This document shows, piece after piece, positions 18,401-26,180 of a DNA stretch of 46,636 nt. Position 1 is the first letter of the stretch. Each line of letters begins with the position of its first letter. The notes under the pieces were generated by a model. The model did not search any database. It was not told the DNA's origin and worked only from the letters and a program-made list of their open reading frames with translations. The stretch covers positions 1-46,636 of the forward strand of contig NZ_PNCI01000054.1 of assembly GCF_005887095.1 (NCBI RefSeq), given 5' to 3'. Position numbers and translations under genes: made by a program. The stretch comes from Pseudoalteromonas rubra. GTDB lineage: Bacteria; Pseudomonadota; Gammaproteobacteria; Enterobacterales; Alteromonadaceae.

Positions 18401-18524
18401 GAGGGAGCAAGAGAGCGGTTTGACGGTAGAATTGAAAAGTGATACGGGTATTGTAAGTCAGCGTTGGCTTGACGTGCTGTCAGCGAATTTGGTCAAGGCT
18501 TTTAAGCAGTTGAGCTTTGGATAA
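15474..18524 (+). CDS. Stand-alone NRPS module: adenylation, carrier, epimerization-like domain
   Basis: 1016 aa, start after AAGGAGT. Adenylation (~1-510): A3 YTSGSTGLPKG (154-164), A5 YNEYGPSEAT, A7 YRSGD, A8 GRQDNQVNLLGHRIELEGIE, A10 NGKID. Carrier: GGDSL with the phosphopantetheine Ser at 539. The C-terminal ~400 aa belong to the condensation superfamily and look most like an epimerization domain: ALENNGRQ (for EGHGRE), AVGWFAQSAP (for TVGWFTSxxP), GGHSYGWL (for GxGYGxL). The HHxxxDG motif reads S708-H709-LLV-D713-D, so the second His is kept but the first is lost. There is no canonical C domain and no thioesterase. Hand alignment to GrsA gives a specificity code near D-A-Q-D-A-L-E-V-T-K; Asp235 suggests an alpha-amino acid, identity unknown. 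Confidence 0.9.
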   Translation: MNPVTVADMVAQILEKPAQARALVGDDWTLTYGELRERVACCLAQLKRFDVQPNECVAIYGDDPRLSATGVLSALLMGCPFVCLDTRFPEARKQHMLALSQVRVALYSQNYPQLGVAGCKIALSCDQAPAAHYVHTPSADNINNEKRHVAYHVYTSGSTGLPKGISISRYSLAQQIQAARQQYQLTPDDRALCILSSSTDAYLQQLLMFLSAGACVYFTQRTALDPAEFAAVCISHKITHIDVPPSLLATFLADPRAQGWLSDMTLSTAILGGEEFSHNIVRHWERLNLFERVALYNEYGPSEATVTSCLHRITRQDLKRQRVPIGRPSAGSILLIIDAQNRPAKEGELLIGGEGLALEYLAEPQKTADKFITMQRLGRTQRFYRSGDLVKRDEQGLITYLGRQDNQVNLLGHRIELEGIEAVLDHCPGVQSSAVLAVGTELIAFVAGALNDKHTPKLRQALSQSLPDYMLPAQFYYYSQLPTTANGKIDKQALQRTAQQRFVQSSKVASVSELIAHSLNIPLARLAMSKGYKEQGGDSLKALALQLRAKQHGWTLSLSQLLNDTPLAQLENYGGASKLHFSPELLNYALPNKLAMIHVEQIARWQVCSVLFTRQQFSSEKVHQVARIILRKYPTLRLRFNVKEMTQSISKGALHLTDELDVASFDDFKRQACDAFKSCLAESSLQEQLVTIASYRSRYGHIVAMGLSHLLVDDISLQVLSDDLDSLLHAPSQFDRQRDWALLHWQQQWHRAVMAGWFDRDLVYWRRALSGRGAFCLEAERKLKHIDRLHSVSNQAVLGGAEQVAALMSRLAQQGQSLQTILFAALAHSYLRCTAEKSMVVALENNGRQPLKDPECGITVETGQAVGWFAQSAPLLLHGCESVKAQFETTCADLLAPPVGGHSYGWLSLFSKDSSFKALAQTQAPRISVAFADHIELPEEQLFAQPGLGLSATDWLTDAEVFSFGQLYHWLQIRFVREQESGLTVELKSDTGIVSQRWLDVLSANLVKAFKQLSFG

Positions 18525-18633
18525 CCCCCCCTTTTTTGCCAGATTTGAATGCTTTGATTTGTTGCGCAAAATTAGAGTCTTCGGTTAAAGAGCGTGTTAT
18601 GGTCTAAGCTGGTAAGTGTTGTGTGAGGGGACT

Positions 18634-19443
18634 ATGCGCTTTTTTCGTTATTGTATGAGCTTTTTGCTGGTCAGTGTTGTGTGCCTGACGCCATATATGG
18701 CCCTTGCACAATCCTGCGATCAAACGGTCACTGTCAGTGCCAGCGACAACTGGCCGCCATACTCTTATCGAGTGGGGGAGCAGTATCAGGGTCTGGATAT
18801 AGAGATCCTGGAGCTGGTTCTGAAACATGCCAATTTATGTTGGCGCTATGTGTCCTTTCCCTCTTCAAGCCGGACTTTTGAAGAGTTTAAAAAAGGCAAA
18901 GTCGATGTGATTTTTGCAGCCAGCTTCACGCAGGAGCGACGCAAATTCTCCGAATTCAGCGTGCCGTACCGGGATGAAGTCATGCAATTGTTCCGCCATG
19001 CGGATAACCCCCTGAGCCCGCAACATGCATTTGCGCCAACCCTGCACTTTTTGACCAAGTCGCTTGTGGCTGTGAATCGTGGCAGTGTCTATGGCGAAGC
19101 ATTTTCCCGCGTTGCTCAGCAGTGTCCGGATTGTGTGGTCGATATCAATTTAGCGACGGAGCGCTTTAATTTGCTGGTGCGAAAGCGTGTTGATTACGCG
19201 GTGGAAGATTTGTTCACCGGCATTTACCTAATCAACCGGGAACCCTATAAAGCACACGTCAGGGCAAGTCGTTTAACTGTACATAAAAACCCCGCACATT
19301 ATATGATTCGGCCGGGCTTGTTTAGCGAGAAACGGTTACAGCAGTTCAATCTGGCCATCGAACGTAATCGGGCTGCCATCGATGAACTGATTGACCTGCA
19401 TTTTCAACGTTTGTTATCCGGCTCAGCGCAAGCTAAGCCATAA
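18634..19443 (+). CDS. Periplasmic solute-binding (SBP_bac_3-like) protein
   Basis: 269 aa from the ATG at 18634 (TGAGGGG upstream); a GTG at 18616 is the alternative. Signal peptide MRFFRYCMSFLLVSVVCLTPYMALA. The mature part starts VSASDNWPPYSYRVGEQYQGLDIEIL, the typical opening of amino-acid-type binding proteins, with FEEFKKGKVDVIFAASFTQERRKFSEFS following. No permease or ATPase gene is near, as in many orphan Alteromonadales members whose ligands and roles are unknown. It starts about 110 bp after the NRPS gene and may or may not be co-transcribed. Its last 11 bases overlap the convergent GNAT gene. Confidence 0.85.
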   Translation: MRFFRYCMSFLLVSVVCLTPYMALAQSCDQTVTVSASDNWPPYSYRVGEQYQGLDIEILELVLKHANLCWRYVSFPSSSRTFEEFKKGKVDVIFAASFTQERRKFSEFSVPYRDEVMQLFRHADNPLSPQHAFAPTLHFLTKSLVAVNRGSVYGEAFSRVAQQCPDCVVDINLATERFNLLVRKRVDYAVEDLFTGIYLINREPYKAHVRASRLTVHKNPAHYMIRPGLFSEKRLQQFNLAIERNRAAIDELIDLHFQRLLSGSAQAKP

Positions 19444-19876
19444 ATGTTTTGTGTGCAGGTCTGCGCATAAGATATTCATACTCGTCTTCATCATAGGTCT
19501 CAAAACCCAATGAAAGGTACAAACGACGCGCCGGATTGTGTTTGAGCACTGTCAGGATTAAGGGGGTATCGGGGTATTGCTCGAACAAGTGTTTGAGCGT
19601 GCAGCGGCCAAGCCCTTGTTTCTGGAATTCAGGCGCAATTTGAAGCTGCATAATTTCTACCTGACCATTTACTAGCCGAAATTTAAGAGTCCCTACTACC
19701 ACCTTATTAATGAGCAGCAAGTGGGAGCAGGCATAGTCTTCTTCCAGCCGGCACAGGTGTGCCTCTTCGCAGAGGAAAATGCCAGCCTGCTCAAGGTGTT
19801 CTACCATGGTTTGCAGGCGAAGCTGTAACAGGTAAGGCTTGTCGGCATTGCTGGCTTGTCTTAGTTCTATCTCCAT
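19433..19876 (-). CDS. GNAT family N-acetyltransferase
   Basis: 147 aa, start supported by GAGGG upstream. Full GNAT core: MEIELRQASNADKPYLLQLRLQTMV, then KVVVGTLKFRLVNGQVEIMQLQIAPEF, with the acetyl-CoA loop QKQGLGRCTL and the final NPARRLYLSLGFE. The substrate is not predictable. Convergent with the binding-protein gene, overlapping its 3' end by 11 bp. Confidence 0.9.
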   Translation of the reverse strand: MEIELRQASNADKPYLLQLRLQTMVEHLEQAGIFLCEEAHLCRLEEDYACSHLLLINKVVVGTLKFRLVNGQVEIMQLQIAPEFQKQGLGRCTLKHLFEQYPDTPLILTVLKHNPARRLYLSLGFETYDEDEYEYLMRRPAHKTFMA

Positions 19877-20167
19877 ATTCCCTCACTATTGTCTGGGTCT
19901 GTCGCTCAGATCTTGTTGGTACCTCGCCGGCCGCACCTCGCCATCCTGAACCACAAGCTGAAGAGTGGATAGTGCTATTGCTTATCTAATCCCAATGCTT
20001 TTGGGGTTGCAAGGGTAAATTGTTCAAAGAAACAAAACTTTAATGAACCTGAAAATCTGGCGCTGAGGCACTCAGAATAAAAAGACTGCGCCACAATACG
20101 CGCCTTATCAGCGACTATATTTTGCGCTTTGCAGTTGAATGTCTGGGTGTAAAACCGTACCATAATT

Positions 20168-20186
20168 GCAAATGATAACGATTAGT
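20168..20186 (+). promoter_or_regulatory. Putative Fur box
   Basis: GCAAATGATAACGATTAGT matches the 19-bp Fur consensus at 13 positions, including the ATGATAA core. It lies directly before the small membrane gene that leads the PepSY cassette, which fits iron-repressed expression. Confidence 0.6.
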
Positions 20187-20192
20187 ATAAAT

Positions 20193-20513
20193 ATGAGTTT
20201 TATTGCAATTATTCCTTTGTGGCTGTCTGCACTGAGTTTATACCTCGGCAGTGAACGGCAAACCCTCATTTCAAGAGCATGGCCCAAGCCGTTGGCTGGG
20301 TTTAGTGCGCTTTCTTTGTTCATTCTCGGGATCGTGACATTTAGTTTTGATTATCCCTGGGTATCGTCAATGTTGGCGGCCTTAGTGGTGTTTATGCTGA
20401 GTTTGTTTACGGTCACCATTAGTTCGGGTTACTCAAAAGTACGCACCTTCTCAATAACCGCGGCGTTGTGCCTGGTGAGTTTACTTTTCGGAGGGGCAAG
20501 TTATGTGGCCTAG
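20193..20513 (+). CDS. Small membrane protein of the iron-linked PepSY cassette (DUF3325-like?)
   Basis: 106 aa from the ATG at 20193; in-frame TTG/ATG at 20166/20172 would lie inside the Fur box, so the later start is preferred although its binding site is weak. About three TM helices with a short polar loop (LGSERQTLISRAWPKP). Length, topology and position before a second small membrane protein and a PepSY protein resemble DUF3325 genes found in siderophore-uptake cassettes. The family assignment is from context, not a clear motif. Confidence 0.6.
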   Translation: MSFIAIIPLWLSALSLYLGSERQTLISRAWPKPLAGFSALSLFILGIVTFSFDYPWVSSMLAALVVFMLSLFTVTISSGYSKVRTFSITAALCLVSLLFGGASYVA

Positions 20514-20757
20514 AACATTAATTGGTTTGTTCATCGGTTTATTTTTGTCAGTCTCTTTGGTACTGAACTTAAACTTATTGCTTCCTTTTTCTGAAGGAAC
20601 CAGGCTGCTGATTGGTTTGATCCTGGCATTTCCCATTTGGGCGGGCTGCATCGTATGGGCATATGCTTACCCATCTGCGTGGAAATCCTTTAAGGCACTC
20701 ATGCTCATGTTTGTGCCCTCCGTCATACTTAATACAACTCTGATGATGCTAAGGTAG
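20503..20757 (+). CDS. Small membrane protein (DUF3649-like?)
   Basis: 84 aa with three hydrophobic segments. It starts after GGAGGGG and overlaps the preceding gene by 11 bp; the PepSY gene follows 3 bp later. The WAGCIVWAYAYPSAWKSF stretch resembles the conserved end of DUF3649 proteins, which accompany PepSY and DUF3325 genes in iron-acquisition loci. Probable inner-membrane protein; function unknown. Confidence 0.65.
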   Translation: MWPRTLIGLFIGLFLSVSLVLNLNLLLPFSEGTRLLIGLILAFPIWAGCIVWAYAYPSAWKSFKALMLMFVPSVILNTTLMMLR

Positions 20758-20760
20758 GCA

Positions 20761-22356
20761 ATGACGATGAATAATCAGACGTTAAAATCACTCACGAATG
20801 CACATGCCTGGGTTGGGCTTATCATTTCCACTGTCCTGTTTGTGATCTTTTTTGCAGGCGCAATCTCGTTGTTTAAGGCCAATATCACCAGTTGGGAACG
20901 CACCCCTTTGTTGATCGATGCAAAGGCAGCAACGGGCACGCCAGCGTTCGACAAAGCACTGGCAACCATTGAAGAACGATACCAAGTGGAAATGCATGGC
21001 GGCTTTTTCATCTTTCCCCCGGACGAACATAATCCTTATATCGAAATTGGCTTTGAAAGCGAGTTAGCACAGCCGGATCCAGTGACTGGTGAAGATCATG
21101 AACATCACACGTTGTTGTTTGACGCAACCACGGGAGAGCTGGTCGGGGACAGTCATGAATATAACTATGCCGAGTTCGTCTATTTGCTTCATTACAATCT
21201 TGGGCTGGACCGCCCGGGTCTGTATTTCGTGGGCTTAGTGACCTTATTTTTCTTTGTTGCGATACTCAGCGGTATTGTGATCCATTGGCGCAAGTTATTT
21301 AGCAAGTTCTTTCAATACCGTAAAGACGGCAAAAAAGACAAATGGCTGGATGCACACAACCTCATTGGCACTATGGGTTTGCCGATGCATATTATGTATG
21401 CCTTTACTGGTTTGGTATTCAACCTGGTGATTATTTATCAGATCTCTTATGCCGTGATTTTGTATCAAGGCAACCAGGACGCGTTACTTGATGCCGCTGG
21501 ATTCGACCAGCCTCATTTGGAAGAAGTAGATAAGCGCATGGCCATGACAGGCTTAGACGAGATGTACCGGCGTGCGATGGCAACCATGGGTGATGTGACA
21601 CTAGAGCGTATTAGCATAGAGCACTATGGTGACGAGAGTGCCATTCTGGTATTTGCTGCTACCAGTAATGACGATTTTTCTCTTTGGCGTGAAGTACGTT
21701 ATCTGATGAGTAGTCAGGAGCAAATTTACCTGACGATGGACAATTACGACAATGCAGTACGTGGTGGCTTATCAACCATTGCGAGTTTGCATTTTGGTGA
21801 TTTTGCCGGCTATGGCATGCGTATGGCCTTTTTCTTGTTTGGCCTGGCAACAGCATATCTGATTATCACAGGTAATTTAATGTGGATCGACAAACGTGCC
21901 AAGCAACGTAAGCAAAGTGTACGCAGTCTGAACTTTGTCAGACGTCTAACCTCTGGCGGTTTTATCGGGGTTGTTCTGGCGACAGCAGTAGGCTTTGCTT
22001 TGGCAAGAGTACTGCCGATAGAGCAGCTTGGCAGGGCGGACTTAATTGAACGCAGTTTTTACGCCGTGTGGATTGCCTGCATCGTCATTGCTCAATTGTT
22101 TGCCAATCAAAAGTTGTTCTGTAAGGGGCTACTCGGTATATGTGCTGCATTGTTTGCTCTGGTCGCAGTTGCAGACTGGACCTTGCTGTATGGTGTTTCC
22201 AGCCAGCTTGAAGGGAGTGTGTTACGCGACGTTTTACTGGTTGATGCTATCTTACTGTTATTATCTGTAATTTGTGTTGGGGCAATGAAGCGGGTATATG
22301 CAGGCGAGAAACAGGTGGCACCCACAGACGTGGAGCCCATCGCCTCCCAGGCATAA
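20761..22356 (+). CDS. PepSY-associated TM (PiuB-like) inner-membrane protein
   Basis: 531 aa. First TM after NAHAWVGLIISTVLFVIFFAGAISLF, then a periplasmic PepSY-like domain, TM ~155-175 (VGLVTLFFFVAILSGIVIHWRK), the His-containing segment WLDAHNLIGTMGLPMHIMYAFTGL and further TM helices at the C-terminus. These features define the PepSY_TM family, in which conserved His may bind heme. Members are usually iron-regulated and proposed to reduce ferric siderophores at the inner membrane. The upstream Fur box fits this. Confidence 0.87.
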   Translation: MTMNNQTLKSLTNAHAWVGLIISTVLFVIFFAGAISLFKANITSWERTPLLIDAKAATGTPAFDKALATIEERYQVEMHGGFFIFPPDEHNPYIEIGFESELAQPDPVTGEDHEHHTLLFDATTGELVGDSHEYNYAEFVYLLHYNLGLDRPGLYFVGLVTLFFFVAILSGIVIHWRKLFSKFFQYRKDGKKDKWLDAHNLIGTMGLPMHIMYAFTGLVFNLVIIYQISYAVILYQGNQDALLDAAGFDQPHLEEVDKRMAMTGLDEMYRRAMATMGDVTLERISIEHYGDESAILVFAATSNDDFSLWREVRYLMSSQEQIYLTMDNYDNAVRGGLSTIASLHFGDFAGYGMRMAFFLFGLATAYLIITGNLMWIDKRAKQRKQSVRSLNFVRRLTSGGFIGVVLATAVGFALARVLPIEQLGRADLIERSFYAVWIACIVIAQLFANQKLFCKGLLGICAALFALVAVADWTLLYGVSSQLEGSVLRDVLLVDAILLLLSVICVGAMKRVYAGEKQVAPTDVEPIASQA

Positions 22357-22365
22357 CTCATAAAG

Positions 22366-22393
22366 AAAAGGCGCTGTCACAGCGCCTTTTTTG
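22366..22393 (+). terminator. Rho-independent terminator after the PepSY operon
   Basis: Stem GGCGCTG / CAGCGCC with a 3-nt loop, AAAA before and TTTTTT after, directly downstream of the PepSY stop codon. Confidence 0.9.
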
Positions 22394-22451
22394 TGCCTAA
22401 AAGATAGCCGTGCTATCGTTACTGTCTCAATACATCTAGTGCTGCTTTATT

Positions 22452-23195
22452 ATGAAAACAAACGCTTTTTTTACTTGGGTCTGGCGGATTAACGGCGTAA
22501 TAATTTTACTCTCGGCGTTATTTTTGGGCGCAATCCTTGCCTATGAAGTGGGCAAGGGGGTGTTCAGAGAGCACGACGAGCAGAATGTGTCGTTAAATTT
22601 GGCGGAGGATAAAGATCAGGAAGAAAACTGGGATCTGGGTTTCCCGGTGCAGCTTGGAGACTATGACTATTTTCTTATACCTTTGGAATCTGAAAAGCTC
22701 ATCGTCGACGCGACAGATACCCCAAGTGTAGAGGGGTTCAAGCGTAGCAACAGTTCTTTTAAAGTGTATAGTCGTTATCGAGAATCTCGTATGAAAAACG
22801 CGATATTGATCAACGCCAGTAACAATGAATCTCGTTGGTTATTCGACTCTGTGGATCAGCTTATCTATCGTTATGGTACGCTGGAGCGGCAAAACGGTCG
22901 GCTCAGCGAGCAAAACCAGGCAATTTTTTATGAGCTTATCAATGAGGACTCTAATGCGGATAAGCAGCTCGATTATGAGGATGAACTCATTTTTGCTTTG
23001 AGTCGTCTGGATGGCTCCGGCTATACCGAAATTATTCAAGGCTATACCGAAATTATTCAAGGCTATACTGAAATAATAACTCAGGCTGTGAACAACGAGG
23101 GTAACTTGTTGCTTGTATTTTCCAGGCAGGAACAGGTGTTTAGTGCACTGATTGACCTGAGTACCTTTAAGCTACTCGATAAACGCTTTACCTAG
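22452..23195 (+). CDS. Membrane-anchored hypothetical protein with a 21-bp tandem repeat
   Basis: 247 aa. One N-terminal TM helix (~10-32: VWRINGVIILLSALFLGAIL) and an extracytoplasmic domain rich in acidic residues. Near residues 195-215 the heptapeptide GYTEIIQ is repeated (two perfect copies and a third partial), encoded by near-identical 21-bp units at 23029-23090. An acidic stretch before it (NADKQLDYEDELI) could be a calcium loop. I do not recognise the family. It stands alone between two terminator-like hairpins. Confidence 0.7.
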   Translation: MKTNAFFTWVWRINGVIILLSALFLGAILAYEVGKGVFREHDEQNVSLNLAEDKDQEENWDLGFPVQLGDYDYFLIPLESEKLIVDATDTPSVEGFKRSNSSFKVYSRYRESRMKNAILINASNNESRWLFDSVDQLIYRYGTLERQNGRLSEQNQAIFYELINEDSNADKQLDYEDELIFALSRLDGSGYTEIIQGYTEIIQGYTEIITQAVNNEGNLLLVFSRQEQVFSALIDLSTFKLLDKRFT

Positions 23196-23235
23196 AGTGG
23201 GTGACCAGATAAGCGCAGGTTGATCGCTGAGAAAT

Positions 23236-23257
23236 GAGGCACTTATGAAGGTGCCTC
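23236..23257. terminator. Possible terminator hairpin between convergent genes
   Basis: Stem GAGGCAC / GTGCCTC with an 8-nt loop between the 3' ends of two convergent genes. There is no strong T-run on either side, so termination is uncertain. Confidence 0.4.
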
Positions 23258-23281
23258 TGCGTACTTGCTCAGTTTCTATAT

Positions 23282-24247
23282 TTAGAGACAACTAACAGGG
23301 CAGGTATCAGGACCCAGCGGGTTCTTTCTGCGTTGACTGTCTAATTGTATTTCCAGTGTGTCAGAGAGCTTGACGTTTAAAGAAGCGGAGTGCGTGGTGT
23401 ATCCCAGCGAATTACCAGAGATTGAAATACGGACTGACTGCCCACTGATGATGTGTTGAATAGCATCTTTTGCCTTTACACCTAAATCTTCACCACCATA
23501 GAAAAATTCACCACTCGGGATGGCTTTATCTAGGGAGAAAATAGTACGGGAACCCGTTAGTTTATCACTGTTAATGGCACCGTAAACCATGCTCGATAGC
23601 TTGGACTCAACAAAGTTGTCTATCAGGTTTGACAAGCCAGGAATGCTGATCCCCAAAAAGCGGGTTTCAAAGTCAATATTCAGGTTCACCGGGTTAACTC
23701 TGATGTTGCTAACTTCACCACTATAAGGATTGTAGTCTGCAGTTGCCCAGATTTCAGGAGAATTGATTTTGCCATAGGCTTTGAAAATAAAGGATGGGGT
23801 GTTTTTTAACGTAATTTTTGCCGTAGAGCTAATACCTATGCCACCTGCCTTAGCTAAAATACGGCCGCCAGATTCACGTAATTCAAATACCAAAGGTCCA
23901 TTGAGGTTGGTGTTTACGTAGTCCAGGTCAAAGCTGCCATTGAGGTTAGAGTCGATACTCTGATACACCTTTTGGCGGATATCAGCTTCGAGTGCTTGCC
24001 TGCGATAAGAGGTTTTTGTCAGTACTGATTTTACGTGATTGTTTCTGTTCAGTGCACAGCCTTGATAGCTTTTGTAAGAAACAGACGCGGTAACCCGGGT
24101 AACATAATCGTCCCTATGGTGTTGCTCAAATAAACTGTAGAAATCACACTCACCGATATTGTTGTTGATTGCGGCTGATGCCATACCAGGCAAAAAACTA
24201 GTGCCTAAAACCGCTGCCAGTGTCAGTGCTTTTACTTTTGTACTCAT
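23282..24247 (-). CDS. Secreted protein of unknown function
   Basis: 321 aa with a clear signal peptide (MSTKVKALTLAAVLGTSFLPGMASA). The mature protein has a pair of early Cys, strands rich in Ser/Asn/Thr and a C-terminal CPVSC. I do not recognise a domain. The start is supported by AAGGAAA upstream. It is likely periplasmic or exported, with disulfides suggested by the Cys pairs. Confidence 0.75.
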   Translation of the reverse strand: MSTKVKALTLAAVLGTSFLPGMASAAINNNIGECDFYSLFEQHHRDDYVTRVTASVSYKSYQGCALNRNNHVKSVLTKTSYRRQALEADIRQKVYQSIDSNLNGSFDLDYVNTNLNGPLVFELRESGGRILAKAGGIGISSTAKITLKNTPSFIFKAYGKINSPEIWATADYNPYSGEVSNIRVNPVNLNIDFETRFLGISIPGLSNLIDNFVESKLSSMVYGAINSDKLTGSRTIFSLDKAIPSGEFFYGGEDLGVKAKDAIQHIISGQSVRISISGNSLGYTTHSASLNVKLSDTLEIQLDSQRRKNPLGPDTCPVSCL

Positions 24248-24344
24248 CTTTCATTTCCTTTGTATTTTGGTTTTGTGCAACAATTTATCTACTTATGTTT
24301 CTAAACATCAAGTAAATAAATATTAATTTTTAATTAAATGGACT

Positions 24345-24635
24345 GTGACTCATCTTTTTTCTAAGGTTAAAGTGGATTTGGCGAGTTGTTACGGCTTTAC
24401 ACAGATCCTCAATAAACTGGATACAGTGCGCGTTGAAGTGGGTAATAAAGACGAATATAGCTGGATTGCGCAAGGAAACCAGCGTCTTCGTGAGCTGAGC
24501 AAGATAAGTAACAGCAAAGTACAGGTTGAGGTGTTTGAAGGCGACCACAGCAGCCTCTTCGGTGAACGGATCAGCGAGCGAGTATTGCCACACTTTGTGA
24601 CCTTGTTCAGCAAACAAACCAAGCTTTACCACTGA
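24345..24635 (+). pseudogene. C-terminal remnant of an alpha/beta-hydrolase (esterase)
   Basis: The 96-residue frame reads like the last third of an esterase: VRVEVGNKDEY carries the catalytic-acid loop, and VEVFEGDHSSLFGERISERVLPHF carries the catalytic His (GDH). The N-terminal part with the oxyanion hole and nucleophile GxSxG is absent, and AT-rich intergenic sequence lies upstream. It is most likely a decayed gene; a functional 96-aa protein is unlikely. Confidence 0.6.
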
Positions 24636-24647
24636 TGAAGGTACGTG

Positions 24648-26180
24648 TTATGGCAATCTACTGAGGACTGAAAATAGTTGATTTTGCGAATACGGCTTTA
24701 CCAGATAATCATGTGCGCCCAGTTCAAGGCAGGTAACTTTGGTGGCTTCATATGCATCCGCAGAAAGCATCACGATGTTTGGTGTGACTGGTAACCTGAG
24801 TTCAGTGAGTTGTTTAAGTACATCATAACCGCTCATACCTGGCATATTTATATCGAGTAATACAATGTCGTAGCCAGGGCCACTCTTAAGTTTGTTAAGT
24901 GCCTCTATTCCGTTCTGTGCATTGTCTAACAATGCGCAATGGCCTTCTAGCATTCGGTTTGCCACAATTAGATTTATGGCGTTATCGTCGACTACGAGCA
25001 CATTTCCCAGCTGCAAAGTCGACTCGGGACTGTGTTGTTCATGCTCGGTTGAACTGCTCTTTTGTGATACATCCTTCTGTGCAGCCAAACGTATGATGGC
25101 TGTAGTGCCCACATTTACTTCTGACTGTAGTGAAAACTCGTATCCAAGAATATCGCACAGTTGTATTACAACATCCAGCCCCAGTCCGGTGCTGCCTATT
25201 CCTGTGAGATCCGCATGTTTTTCCTGTGAGTAGGGCTCGCAAACTGCTGTTACGTCTTTTATTCCAACACCAGTGTCCTGAATCATGAGATCACATTTGC
25301 CATTATGGTACTTGGCATTCACAGAGACTTTGCCTTGTTTGGTGTATTTTATGGCGTTGCTCAAAAGGTTACTGAGGACCTGAGTCAGGCGGACTTTGTC
25401 AGTTTTACAAAATAAAGCCTGGCAATTCGTATTTGCGACCTCCAAGGTCAGCCCTTTTTCTTTTGCTGTGCCTTCATAGAGTCGCTGGAGATGCAAAAAT
25501 ATTTGTTGCAATGAAACGGTTTCAAGACTGGTGGTAAGTTTTCCGGCTTCCAGTTTAGTCAGTGTGAGAATGTCATTGAGCAGCGATTGAAGTTGTTCAC
25601 CGCAATCTAATATAGTGTGTAAATCACGCAGTATATCGGGGTTTTGTACGGTGTTTTTTAACGATTCAGCAACCCCCAACATACCAAATAGAGGCGTGCG
25701 AATTTCATGAGACATACGAGCAAAAAAGCGATCTCTGGCACGCAAAGCATCAATGGCCTGTTGCTCACTTTCTTTCACTTTGGTGACGTCAGTGTGCGCA
25801 CCGAGCATGCGTACAGGCTCTCCTTGCGCATTTCTCAGGATCATACCTCTGCAACGGATCCACACAGTTGACCCATTGGCATGCTGATAACGGACGATTT
25901 GGTCGTATGGGTGAGTTGGATCTTCAGCGTGACGGTTAAAGTTTTCTATAGCTTTTGCCAAGTCATCTTGATCAATGATTGACTGCCACTCGGATATATT
26001 ATGTGTTTTTGTGTTGGGGTCGTAGCCCAGAGTGCGCCAGAGCTTGTCACTCATCCATTCTTCATCGGGGTTTTCCAGATCCCAAAACCAGATCCCATCC
26101 AGCGAAGACTCTTGAACAAACTCAAACAGCGCAGGATCACTTTTGATACGATCGTAGAGTTCCTTTTCTAGTCTGTGCAT
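24648..26180 (-). CDS. PAS-containing hybrid sensor histidine kinase with receiver domain
   Basis: 510 aa, no TM helix, so a soluble sensor. Order: PAS (~17-135, with the PAC-like GEPVRMLGAHTDVTKVKESEQQ), HisKA with phospho-acceptor His158 (RMSHEIRTPLFGML), HATPase (NLLSNAIKYTKQGKV, QDTGVGIKD, GSTGLGLDV) and a receiver (VLVVDDNAINL, acceptor Asp443 in VLLDINMPGMSGYD, Lys in YLVKPYS). No partner regulator gene is adjacent. It should detect an intracellular cue through PAS and relay phosphate via its own receiver to an unknown Hpt protein. Confidence 0.92.
   Translation of the reverse strand: MHRLEKELYDRIKSDPALFEFVQESSLDGIWFWDLENPDEEWMSDKLWRTLGYDPNTKTHNISEWQSIIDQDDLAKAIENFNRHAEDPTHPYDQIVRYQHANGSTVWIRCRGMILRNAQGEPVRMLGAHTDVTKVKESEQQAIDALRARDRFFARMSHEIRTPLFGMLGVAESLKNTVQNPDILRDLHTILDCGEQLQSLLNDILTLTKLEAGKLTTSLETVSLQQIFLHLQRLYEGTAKEKGLTLEVANTNCQALFCKTDKVRLTQVLSNLLSNAIKYTKQGKVSVNAKYHNGKCDLMIQDTGVGIKDVTAVCEPYSQEKHADLTGIGSTGLGLDVVIQLCDILGYEFSLQSEVNVGTTAIIRLAAQKDVSQKSSSTEHEQHSPESTLQLGNVLVVDDNAINLIVANRMLEGHCALLDNAQNGIEALNKLKSGPGYDIVLLDINMPGMSGYDVLKQLTELRLPVTPNIVMLSADAYEATKVTCLELGAHDYLVKPYSQNQLFSVLSRLP

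Noticed and set aside
15474..18524. Canonical condensation domain at the NRPS C-terminus
   Set aside because: Landmarks after the His motif (ALENNGRQ, AVGWFAQSAP, GGHSYGWL) fit epimerization domains better, and the first His is missing.
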